Shown here: piece by piece, positions 6,703 to 14,012 of the stretch
Layout of the letters: each line of letters starts with the position of its first letter
How positions within the stretch are numbered: the first letter of the stretch is position 1
Assembly: GCA_020247055.1 (NCBI GenBank)
Contig: JADCJL010000015.1
Coordinates: 1-60,679 of the forward strand
From: Acidobacteriaceae bacterium
GTDB taxonomy: Bacteria > Acidobacteriota > Terriglobia > Bryobacterales > Bryobacteraceae
Reading direction: 5' to 3'
Length of the DNA: 60,679 nt
The notes under the pieces: generated by a model
Told to the model about the DNA's origin: nothing
Databases searched by the model: none
The model's input: only the letters and a program-made list of their open reading frames with translations
Position numbers and translations under genes: made by a program

Positions 6703-9231
6703 AACATCATCCTTCAGGCGGCTGAGTAAACTCATCGCTCGCTGGGTGTCTGACGCCAGGCCGGCCTCCTCTAGCTCGTCCGCCAAGCGGCGCCATTCAG
6801 GAAACTCGAAGATGCTGCCCGAACCCTTCAACTGGTGAGCAAACTCGAGAACCTCCCCGAAACTGCCGCGCCCCAACGCCGCCGCGGCACGCCCTACCCC
6901 CCTTAAAATCCCTTCCAAGTACGCCGGTCGCAGGCTCGCCATCTGCTCGCTCAGCGCCTGCGTCGATATCGGCGCTCGCGCCCGGTCGCTCGCCGGCAAA
7001 ACCCGCTCCACCAACAACGCCAAGCTCGCAGCAGACTCCGGCATCGGCGCTGCCACCGTACCCCTCACCCTAGGCAACTGCTCGTTCATCCACCCCAAGC
7101 CCAACAAGAGTAGTCCAGATCCCGGCCACGCCGCCTGCAACTGCAAAGCGAACTGGATGAATTCCGCCGAAGGGTGCTCCGCCGCGCAAATCACCACGTC
7201 ACCGCCTACCCACCCAGTCGGCTGGACAAAACCTTCGCCCGGCGAAAAAACTTCGCCTCGGGCCGCGGGAAGAAAACGGGCAAGACGCGCCAGCGTCAGC
7301 GGAGCATCCGCGATAATCACCAACTGCATTTCCACCCGCAACTGCTGCCGCACCACCGCCAGCAGATTACTTGGACGCACGGGCTTGACCAGGTATAGGT
7401 CCGCCCCGGCCGCCAACGCTTCCATCTCGTAAACTCGATGGCTGTGGGCACTCAGCACGAGCACGGGCGTTCGACCGAGCCTTTTCTTCTCTTCCATCTC
7501 TCGAAGCCGCCTCACCACTTCGACACCGCTGCCATCCGCCAGTTGAATATCCATCAGAACCAGGTCAAAGCGCGTCTGCTCAACTAACCGTGCCACCTCT
7601 CCCACCGTCGCCGCCGCAGCCACTCTGTAACCGGCGCTCTCCAACAAACGGACCATATGAAGTTGCGCCGCCGAATGATCCTCCGCCACCAGAATCTCCC
7701 GCGCTCGGGCCGGGGCCAAGCCTACCGGTCCACCTGCCGGTGCCCGGTCAGCACCCTCCTCCGCCGTCACTCCATCCAACCGCCGCCGCGCCGCGCGCAA
7801 TCGGGACGGCGTGAATGGCGAGACCAGAACAGCGGTCTCCTTCCCCCGCAACGACTGCGTATCTTGCCGTAGCCACAGTACTTTGGTCTCCGCGTCGGGC
7901 TGCCAGCCGTGCAAAGCGGCCCACTCCTCATCCACCACAACCAAGGAAAACCGGGACACATCCCGCGGCCACTCCTCCAGCCTCGTGCAACCCAGCACCC
8001 GCAACCCAACCGACCGCAGCAACCCCATCTGGGGCCTAAGACGCTCCGGCAAGCTTGCCAGCAGCGCCTCACCTGCGTCCTCGGTAGCCGGCGGACCGGT
8101 CACCGCCGGCATAGCCGGAAGGTTCAGAGTGAATACAGCCCCCTCACCCATTTGGGAATTCACCGAAATAGTGCCGCCTAGCCAGTGGCTGATTTCGCGC
8201 GAAATCGTCAACCCTAATCCGGCTCCTCCCTCCCTTCTTCCTCCGGGCCCCTCCACCCGGTAGTCCCTTTCCCGGTAGCCCGCCTCAAAGACCCGCCTCT
8301 GCGCGGACTCCGAAATCCCCGGTCCCGTATCAACCACCGAAAACCGGAATGCCGCCCCCCCATCTTCCCAACGCCACTCCAACCGCAACGTCACGGTACC
8401 GCGATCAGTGAACTTCACCGCGTTCGCCAACAAGTTGACCAAGATCTGACGAATCCGATGCGGATAGCCGCGTACCGGAGGAGGCAGTCCTGGCTCGATC
8501 GCGCAATACAACCCCAAGGATTTCTTCGCCGCCATCGCCAGCACACTATCCATCGCGGCTTCACACAGCCTCGCCGCATCAAACTCCTCCAGACCTCCCT
8601 TTCGCTCCTCTCCTTCCACGCCAAATTCATCCAAGAAATGGTGTGAAAGCTCGAGGAGCCACAGCGCGTTGCTCGAAATTGAATCCGCCGCCTCGCGCAA
8701 CTCCGCGGCCAGCGGCGCCTCGCCAATCTGTTCCGCTAGCGCCTGGATCTCCAGCAGCGGTGTTCGAATCTCGTGCCCGACCTCGGCCCCCCACTCCGCC
8801 CTCGCCCGGTTCGCCGCCCCGATCGGCCCCGCCAACTGCCGGCTGAGCGGACTGCCACCTCGGCCCATCCGGATTTCCCGCCCTACCGCAATAAACCACG
8901 AGCTCCCGCCTGCCTCCCACCGGTCAATACGAACCTCGATGGCAAATAACTCTCCCCCGAAACCTTCCAGCCAAAGCGCAAAACTCCTCGGCGTCGCCTC
9001 CCCGCTCGAAGCCAGTAGAACTCCCAGCAATAATCCATAGGAACGCTGCTTAAAGGCCGGAAAGAATCTGCTAACCGGCTGCCCGATCATCCCGACCTGC
9101 GGAGCGGCCAGCCGCTCCCGCGCAGTCTGGTTGGCGTACCGGATAAGCCCAGCCATATCGAACACCGCTACGAGCTCTTGGGCCACATCGGCCACCGACC
9201 CCACTCCGCTCTTCTTCTCCGGCGCCGCCAT
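6658..9231 (-). CDS. Hybrid sensor histidine kinase (PAS-HisKA-HATPase-REC-HPt)
   Basis: An 857-residue soluble kinase with no membrane segment. The order is a PAS-like sensor (about 10-125), HisKA with His153 (VGHEIRTP), and HATPase_c with N box around Asn270, G1 DTGPGI (301-306) and G2 GAGLGLTIS (337-344). A degenerate REC-like region (about 385-490) lacks the phospho-acceptor context. A canonical REC follows, with Asp561 (VLMDIQL) and Lys616. A second degenerate REC-like region (about 635-745) precedes the HPt with His799 (FAHQLKGSGS). Intramolecular relay from His153 through Asp561 to His799 is expected. Outputs could be the neighbouring REC-HPt protein or the NarL-type regulator. The cytosolic PAS suggests an internal signal. 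Confidence 0.9.
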   Translation of the reverse strand: MAAPEKKSGVGSVADVAQELVAVFDMAGLIRYANQTARERLAAPQVGMIGQPVSRFFPAFKQRSYGLLLGVLLASSGEATPRSFALWLEGFGGELFAIEVRIDRWEAGGSSWFIAVGREIRMGRGGSPLSRQLAGPIGAANRARAEWGAEVGHEIRTPLLEIQALAEQIGEAPLAAELREAADSISSNALWLLELSHHFLDEFGVEGEERKGGLEEFDAARLCEAAMDSVLAMAAKKSLGLYCAIEPGLPPPVRGYPHRIRQILVNLLANAVKFTDRGTVTLRLEWRWEDGGAAFRFSVVDTGPGISESAQRRVFEAGYRERDYRVEGPGGRREGGAGLGLTISREISHWLGGTISVNSQMGEGAVFTLNLPAMPAVTGPPATEDAGEALLASLPERLRPQMGLLRSVGLRVLGCTRLEEWPRDVSRFSLVVVDEEWAALHGWQPDAETKVLWLRQDTQSLRGKETAVLVSPFTPSRLRAARRRLDGVTAEEGADRAPAGGPVGLAPARAREILVAEDHSAAQLHMVRLLESAGYRVAAAATVGEVARLVEQTRFDLVLMDIQLADGSGVEVVRRLREMEEKKRLGRTPVLVLSAHSHRVYEMEALAAGADLYLVKPVRPSNLLAVVRQQLRVEMQLVIIADAPLTLARLARFLPAARGEVFSPGEGFVQPTGWVGGDVVICAAEHPSAEFIQFALQLQAAWPGSGLLLLGLGWMNEQLPRVRGTVAAPMPESAASLALLVERVLPASDRARAPISTQALSEQMASLRPAYLEGILRGVGRAAAALGRGSFGEVLEFAHQLKGSGSIFEFPEWRRLADELEEAGLASDTQRAMSLLSRLKDDVSVLLPGKLGASRRD

Positions 9232-9864
9232 GCTCTACTACCTCAAACTCCTGCCATCTATAGGGCAAAGTTGGACCGCTGCCTCCGAAGACTCCGGCTT
9301 CTGCCCCAACAGTCCGTGAAAGGCAGCCGCGCCAGCCGGTTGCAACCCTCCTCCGAAGCCTTGCTGAAACCTCCTCTCGGGCCCACCTCCGCAATCGTAT
9401 CGACTTATCCATGTTTTCCCGTGCGAGCAGTCACTACATGCGCCCAGGAAAAAGCCGAAAACAACACCCATACACCCCGCTCCACAGAGATCCCCCTCCC
9501 CATAGAGATCGCCCGTCCAACGCAAGATGGATTTCCAACAATCGTGGAATCGTTTTCCGAATAAACTAGCTGCGATCGAGGCAGCAAAACGGAGGATTAG
9601 GACGGGAGGCGGCGGATCTCCCAAATGACCGGAGCGCACCCTCGCTCGCCCGCACCGACCAACCCGAGGAACTAAAGAAGAACTAATACTGAAAAACACA
9701 ACTGTCCTGGATATCTTGCTACAACCTGAACTGGCCAATTACGCAAAGCCGTCAAAGGCTGATGCTATCAGCCGGCGCTTACGTAAAATCAGCCCAAAAG
9801 CACTGCGATCTACACGCAATCGCCAAGAATGGTTACTCATACTATCGGCTTGCGAGAGGTCCGG
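9232..9864. other. Intergenic region between hybrid kinase and NarL-type regulator
   Basis: No supported gene. Reading frames on both strands (for example the minus-strand frame 9238-9738) are low-complexity and show no family features. The region should contain the promoter of the minus-strand kinase and the end of the regulator transcript. A small stem-loop at 9757-9773 is listed separately. Confidence 0.5.
9757..9773 (-). terminator. Candidate weak terminator of the NarL-type regulator
   Basis: A perfect 6-bp stem (GGCTGA with TCAGCC) around a 5-nt loop lies about 90 nt past the regulator's stop. On the minus strand it is followed by TTTGAC, a very short T tract. The hairpin is weak and termination is only suggested. 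Confidence 0.3.
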
Positions 9865-10503
9865 CTAGTTTTCGGAAAGAATGCCGCGTTGCAGCGCATA
9901 GCGCACCAGTCCCGCAATCTCATGCACCCCCAGCTTCGCCATCAGACGCGCTCGGTGACTATCTGCCGTCTTCGGCGAAATCGCAAGAAGACCCGCGATC
10001 TGCTTTGTACTGTGACCTTCTGCAATCAACTTCAAGACCTGGCTCTCCCGGAGCGAAAGGATCTCTCGCTCTTCGGGATTCTGGCGGTTCTGCATCCATT
10101 GCACAATCAAATTGGTCATAAAGCCGGCACTAACGTACAACTCCCCAGCACTTACCTTCCGCATCGCTATTTCAATATCAGCAAGCGATTCCGACTTCAG
10201 AATGTAGCCCTTCGCGCCAGCCTGCAAGGCCTCTCGCAGGCATCCCTCGTCAGTCCGGCACGTCAAAAACACCAGCCGCGTCGAGGGCAAAACGTTCTGC
10301 AACTCCCGTGCAACATCCAACCCATGCATCTTGGGCATGTTCACGTCCAGAAGAATCATCTGGGGTCTTCGCTCCACGGCCAGCTTCACAGCCTCCACCC
10401 CATCCAGCGCAACCCCCACGACCTCGTAGTTGTGCTTATTAAGCACCATCTGAAGACACTCGTTAAACATCAAATGATCGTCTGCAATTAAAACTTTACT
10501 CAT
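9865..10503 (-). CDS. NarL/FixJ-type response regulator (REC-LuxR HTH)
   Basis: A 212-residue two-component regulator. The REC domain (1-120) has Asp8-Asp9, phospho-acceptor Asp53 (LLDVNMPKMHG) and Lys103 (YILKS). The C-terminal LuxR-type helix-turn-helix (about 145-205) has the usual LSLRESQVLKLIAEGHSTKQ and ISPKTADSHRARLMAKLGV blocks. Length and layout are standard for DNA-binding NarL-family regulators. No kinase is adjacent on the same strand in an operon. The hybrid kinase about 600 bp away and the two REC-HPt proteins are the obvious upstream candidates. A 5' inverted repeat at 10550-10578 may be regulatory. Confidence 0.92.
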   Translation of the reverse strand: MSKVLIADDHLMFNECLQMVLNKHNYEVVGVALDGVEAVKLAVERRPQMILLDVNMPKMHGLDVARELQNVLPSTRLVFLTCRTDEGCLREALQAGAKGYILKSESLADIEIAMRKVSAGELYVSAGFMTNLIVQWMQNRQNPEEREILSLRESQVLKLIAEGHSTKQIAGLLAISPKTADSHRARLMAKLGVHEIAGLVRYALQRGILSEN

Positions 10504-10549
10504 AACACTACCTTTTACTGGAGTGACCTGGCGTAATCTTCGAAAATAC

Positions 10550-10578
10550 CTTACTCCCTACAACCTGGGAGGAGTAAG
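10550..10578 (-). promoter_or_regulatory. Inverted repeat in the leader of the NarL-type regulator
   Basis: CTTACTCC (10550-10557) and GGAGTAAG (10571-10578) are perfect 8-bp arms around a 13-nt spacer, 47-75 nt upstream of the start codon. It could be an operator for the regulator itself or an RNA hairpin in its leader. Inferred from symmetry and position only. Confidence 0.35.
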
Positions 10579-11346
10579 AATCCCTACGAAAACACCCCTC
10601 ACCTCCTTATCCCCTCAGCGTCTTCCAACTCCAGGAGTTTGAAATCGTTAATTAATAATCATAAAGATACCCCGATCCTGCTAGATGAATCAATACTATC
10701 GACGGGATAAAATCCTGAATGCACTGCATCGTATTTCGCAACCAACACCGGATAGCTTTCTTAGGGATCCGCGGGCCGATTAGTGAATCGCCATTTCTTA
10801 AAGACTTCAGCGGGCGGCCAGATTCCCGGTCGGCCGCGCCCGGCCGAAATGACCCCGCTCCGGGCGACAACCCGCCCATTCACCTCGGGATCATTCAACA
10901 AAACTACCGGCCGGTAGCTCCCTCCCACCACGGACGCAATGGTGGAGACTTGCCCAACAAAGCGTCCAAACAGCCCCGCATTGTTCGCTTGCAAGATCAT
11001 TACTCCTAAATCCTACCACTTTTATGGATATAAAAGTCCGGAAATCGCACCTTGGTTTCTTCTCCAACAATCCTCCTCTCCTTGCGCCCCAACCGCCGGA
11101 CCAGCACCTCCAAACGATTCCGCCGAACCGGTGCCGTCGAAACGACTCGTGCCTCGCCTATTCCCGACCTCCCGCCTATGCCCTGCGAAGCGGCGCACCC
11201 GGCGCTCAGCCAAATCCTCTCCCATGCTAAGCAATCCGCAAACCCTTTCCCGCTGGGCGCCAGATCCTCTCCCGGCCAACCCCTCCTCCCTTACCCGACT
11301 TCGCTAACCTGAAGGGAACAGCGCCCAACTACCTTACGCCCACATC
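10579..11346. other. Intergenic region between divergent regulator genes
   Basis: No confident gene. An AT-rich patch at about 10645-10670 may contain the promoter of the minus-strand NarL-type regulator. A small minus-strand frame at 10761-11000 is listed separately. The last 300 bases before 11347 hold only short frames without family features and presumably the promoter of the plus-strand REC-HPt gene. Confidence 0.4.
10761..11000 (-). CDS. Possible small hypothetical protein
   Basis: A 79-residue frame starting with ATG, with AGGAG only two bases upstream (tight spacing). The composition (MILQANNAGLFGRFVG, then a valine-rich stretch) is more protein-like than other frames here, but no family is recognised. 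It may be chance or the remains of a longer gene. Confidence 0.25.
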   Translation of the reverse strand: MILQANNAGLFGRFVGQVSTIASVVGGSYRPVVLLNDPEVNGRVVARSGVISAGRGRPGIWPPAEVFKKWRFTNRPADP

Positions 11347-12903
11347 ATGCCACCCCCGAAATCCCCTCTGCGTGCGCCAATCGGGCATCCATCCAGCCTC
11401 CTGCGGAATGAGGAGTTCGATCTCCTTCTCGCCGTCACCGAAGCACTGACCAGCTTGACTGACTCCACTGGCGCCAATCGCGCCAGCATCGACTGGCTTC
11501 TCGACCCCGCCCTGCCCGCTGTAGTCCGCGGCGATCTCAATGCCTTTCAGCGCAACCTGAATCAACTCGGAGTCACGGCCCTCGCATCCACCAAACGGCG
11601 TCCGGTAGCGATTGATCTTCAATGGATCCCCTCCCAGCCTCCCGGCTCCCACGGCTCTATCTCTTGCCGCCTCACCGGCCCGGCCCCAGACCCTTTGCGC
11701 CCTGCGAGCCCCACTCCCCTGGCCTCCGCACCCGGGATGACCCTCACCCCGGTCACCGTTATCCGTCAAACTCCAGCGCCTAATGGACTTCATGTCATCC
11801 TGGTTGGCTCACCCTCCCGAACCCGCGACTGTCTGGCGTCATTCCTGCACCTGCGCGGCTACTCCGCAACGCTCTGCGAAACTCTTCCCGCCAACGCCCG
11901 GGAACCTGCCTGGCTCCTTATCGAAGGCCGTTCCGCCTGTGGCCCCGGCGCCGCGACTTCTGCCCGCCTCTGGGAGAGAATTCGGGCCGGGTGGCAAGTC
12001 GCTATCTATGGCGGCGTACCCACCCATCGCGCCACTTGCCTGCAGCATTTACTGCTGGACGTAGTCCGGCTACCCGATCCGCCCGCCCCCCAACAACTGC
12101 TCGATCTGTTTCCAGCAAAGTCTACCGTCCCTGGGTCGCCGCGCATCCTCATCGCCGAAGACAGCCCGGAAAATCGCCTCGTCCTCCGGCTGCAGCTGCG
12201 GCGCCTCGGCTGTTCCTTCCGTATCGTTCCGGATGGTGCCGCCGCCTGGGCCGCCCTTCAGGAAGATCGGTTCTCTGTCGCCATCCTCGACCTTGGTCTC
12301 CCCGAAGTTGACGGCTTCACCCTCGCCCGTCGCATTCTTGCGGAAATGGCTTCGCCGCCCGCCTTGGTTGCCCTCACCGCCAACCTCACCCCCGCCCAGC
12401 AAACGCGCTGCGCCAAAGTCGGCTTTGCCGAAGCGTTAGCGAAGCCGCTCAAGGATGTCGATCTGGCCCGAATTATCGGCCTTACGGCGGCGCCTCCAAC
12501 CGGCTGGGACGACAACGGCGTCTGGTCTGTCCGAAACTTCACGGCGCTGGTTGATATTTGTGGTCCCCGGGCCGACGACATCGTCAGCCTCGCCCTCGCG
12601 GAAATCGACGCCTGGCTGGCTTCCTCGCCCCAACTCCGGAACGCTTCCGAGATCGCCCGCATCACCCATGGGCTGCTCGGAAAAGCTCTCCTGATTGGCG
12701 CCGCCGAGTTGGCCGCCCACTTGAAGCAGATCGAAGAGTTGGCCCTCGCCGGCTCCGCCAACCTTGCTTCCGCCCTCACCCTCGCGGAGGAATCGCTCCA
12801 ACGCAGCCGCCACGAACTCATCGCTCTGCGCCGCCACGTCCTATCTCGCCCTGCTTTAGCCGGTAGCGCGCTCGAACCCGGATCTGGCAAACTGAGCGCC
12901 TGA
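11347..12903 (+). CDS. REC-HPt phosphorelay protein with a decayed kinase N-terminus
   Basis: A 518-residue protein. Residues about 20-115 align in order with an HATPase_c domain (LPAVVRGDLNAFQRNLNQLG resembles the N-box strand LPPPVRGYPHRIRQILVNLL of the neighbouring kinase), but the ATP-binding Asn and the glycine-rich G1/G2 boxes are missing and no HisKA precedes it. A degenerate REC-like region follows (about 145-250). A canonical REC has Glu271-Asp272, Asp315 (AILDLGL) and Lys366. The HPt domain at about 395-500 has His441 (ITHGLLGKA). The order mirrors the C-terminal part of the hybrid kinase, so it looks like a paralogue that lost catalysis and kept relay functions. Confidence 0.8.
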   Translation: MPPPKSPLRAPIGHPSSLLRNEEFDLLLAVTEALTSLTDSTGANRASIDWLLDPALPAVVRGDLNAFQRNLNQLGVTALASTKRRPVAIDLQWIPSQPPGSHGSISCRLTGPAPDPLRPASPTPLASAPGMTLTPVTVIRQTPAPNGLHVILVGSPSRTRDCLASFLHLRGYSATLCETLPANAREPAWLLIEGRSACGPGAATSARLWERIRAGWQVAIYGGVPTHRATCLQHLLLDVVRLPDPPAPQQLLDLFPAKSTVPGSPRILIAEDSPENRLVLRLQLRRLGCSFRIVPDGAAAWAALQEDRFSVAILDLGLPEVDGFTLARRILAEMASPPALVALTANLTPAQQTRCAKVGFAEALAKPLKDVDLARIIGLTAAPPTGWDDNGVWSVRNFTALVDICGPRADDIVSLALAEIDAWLASSPQLRNASEIARITHGLLGKALLIGAAELAAHLKQIEELALAGSANLASALTLAEESLQRSRHELIALRRHVLSRPALAGSALEPGSGKLSA

Positions 12904-12905
12904 AC

Positions 12906-12933
12906 TTCGGGCTCGCCAACAACCAAGCCCGAA
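12906..12933 (+). terminator. Stem-loop after the REC-HPt gene
   Basis: TTCGGGCT (12906-12913) pairs perfectly with AGCCCGAA (12926-12933) across a 12-nt loop, starting two bases after the stop codon. The downstream sequence has only scattered T residues, so this may be a weak intrinsic terminator or a 3' stabilising hairpin. Confidence 0.45.
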
Positions 12934-12949
12934 TGCTTTACACTTTGGG

Positions 12950-13456
12950 ATGCCCGATTATGCCGGCTTGCTCACGGCAATACGGATAAGCTGCGTCAGC
13001 GCTTACTACAGCATCAGCGGCCTCACCGCGTTTTTTGCCGCCGCCCAGATTCCGATCATCGCCATGGGAACCGCTCTCGAAGTCGGCAAAGACTTGAACA
13101 TCGTCCGGTTGCGGCTTAACGTCGTGGGCTCCTTCATGAAGCACTATCTGACGGGCAGCTTCATCATCTCGCCATTGATCACAAGCCGGGGTGTTGTTGG
13201 TTTTCTGGGCAAAGCTCATCTGGACCAGGCGGCACCCTCCGCGCAACTCCAGGCCGAAGTGATCCTCCTCGACGAACAGATCCAAACCGAGCGGGGCAAC
13301 ATCGTGGCCAACAAACTGGTCCTGTCGCCAATGGACAGCAGTGTAACCGAGATCCTCACGCGAAGCCAGGATGAGCGCGGCGCCGAGCGGGCCGTCCAGT
13401 TGCGGCGTGGTCAGCGGGAGGAACGGGCAACTGTCGTTGTCGGAAACCTCATCTGA
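12950..13456 (+). pseudogene. Phage-type membrane protein fragment
   Basis: A 168-residue frame whose pattern resembles a phage protein I recall from environmental phages. An N-terminal membrane segment (SAYYSISGLTAFFAAAQIP) leads to a LEVGK motif. A second segment ends in GFLGKAHLDQA, then a charged helix with LLDEQIQTERGNI, a Met-Asp pair, and DERGAERAVQLRR..REERA. The usual long coiled-coil C-terminus is missing and the middle is divergent, so this is likely a truncated or decaying prophage gene. It has no RBS and lies between a hairpin and an integrase relic. Family assignment is from memory and needs a search. Confidence 0.5.
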
Positions 13457-13616
13457 AGGTTTGATCGGCCGGGATTCACAGCCTTTGGGGGGCTTTGAGG
13501 GAGAGCCTTTGGACTTCACTCGCCCGGCGTCTTCGGCTGACAATACCCTTCGCGCGATGCAATCGGGCCGCGCAAGGGCAGGGGCCGATGCGAATGGAAT
13601 CGCGCCGAAGTTGCCT

Positions 13617-13872
13617 TTATGCGGTGCGACGCTCGTACCGATGATGGAGTCCGCCGACCTCCGGCATCGCAACCACGCGCCCCGTGTCCGCCGATCGCAC
13701 GGGGCGAGCCTCCGGAGAGTCCTTCTCCAATCCCAGGTGCGTCCGGCTCTGATGATAGTAGTCCCCGAAACATTGCAAGTGATGGGACAGGCTTCGTTCG
13801 CCGAGCACAATTACGTGGTCCAGGCATTCGCGGCGGATGGTACGATGACCCGTTCCAGATAAGCTCGGCGCC
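13617..13872 (-). pseudogene. Integrase-core transposase C-terminal relic (IS3/IS481-like)
   Basis: The minus strand encodes TIRRECLDHVIVLGE, then FGDYYHQSRTHLGLEKDSPE and ends VGGLHHRYERRTA followed by TAA (13619-13617). This is the distinctive C-terminal third of rve-type transposases, including the region of the catalytic Glu (RREC context). Just upstream the frame shifts (YLERVI continues in another frame at about 13860), and the N-terminal two thirds of the enzyme are absent. It cannot be active. Confidence 0.8.
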
Positions 13873-13954
13873 AAGGAGAACGCGGTGCCGACGGCAGTTT
13901 CCGTCGATTGGCCAGAACTCCTCGTTTGCCTCGGAATGAGTCCGTAACGCAAAA

Positions 13955-13980
13955 CCGGCGGCTGAGTGTTCAGCCGCCGG
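13955..13980 (-). terminator. Rho-independent terminator of the Oar-like receptor gene
   Basis: A perfect 11-bp stem (CCGGCGGCTGA with TCAGCCGCCGG) with a 4-nt loop lies about 33 nt beyond the receptor's stop codon. It is followed on the minus strand by TTTT. Strength and position make it a convincing terminator for the long minus-strand run. Confidence 0.85.
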
Positions 13981-14012
13981 GATGGTTGCTTTCGGTTTCC
14001 GCGCTGTACCCG

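Noticed and set aside
9238-9738. Minus-strand open frame upstream of the hybrid kinase
   Set aside because: No family features and poor composition. Short frames in GC-rich intergenic DNA are expected.
12938-13810. Minus-strand open frame (290 codons) across the scar region
   Set aside because: It runs through both the phage-like fragment and the integrase relic in a frame that matches neither, so it is probably spurious.
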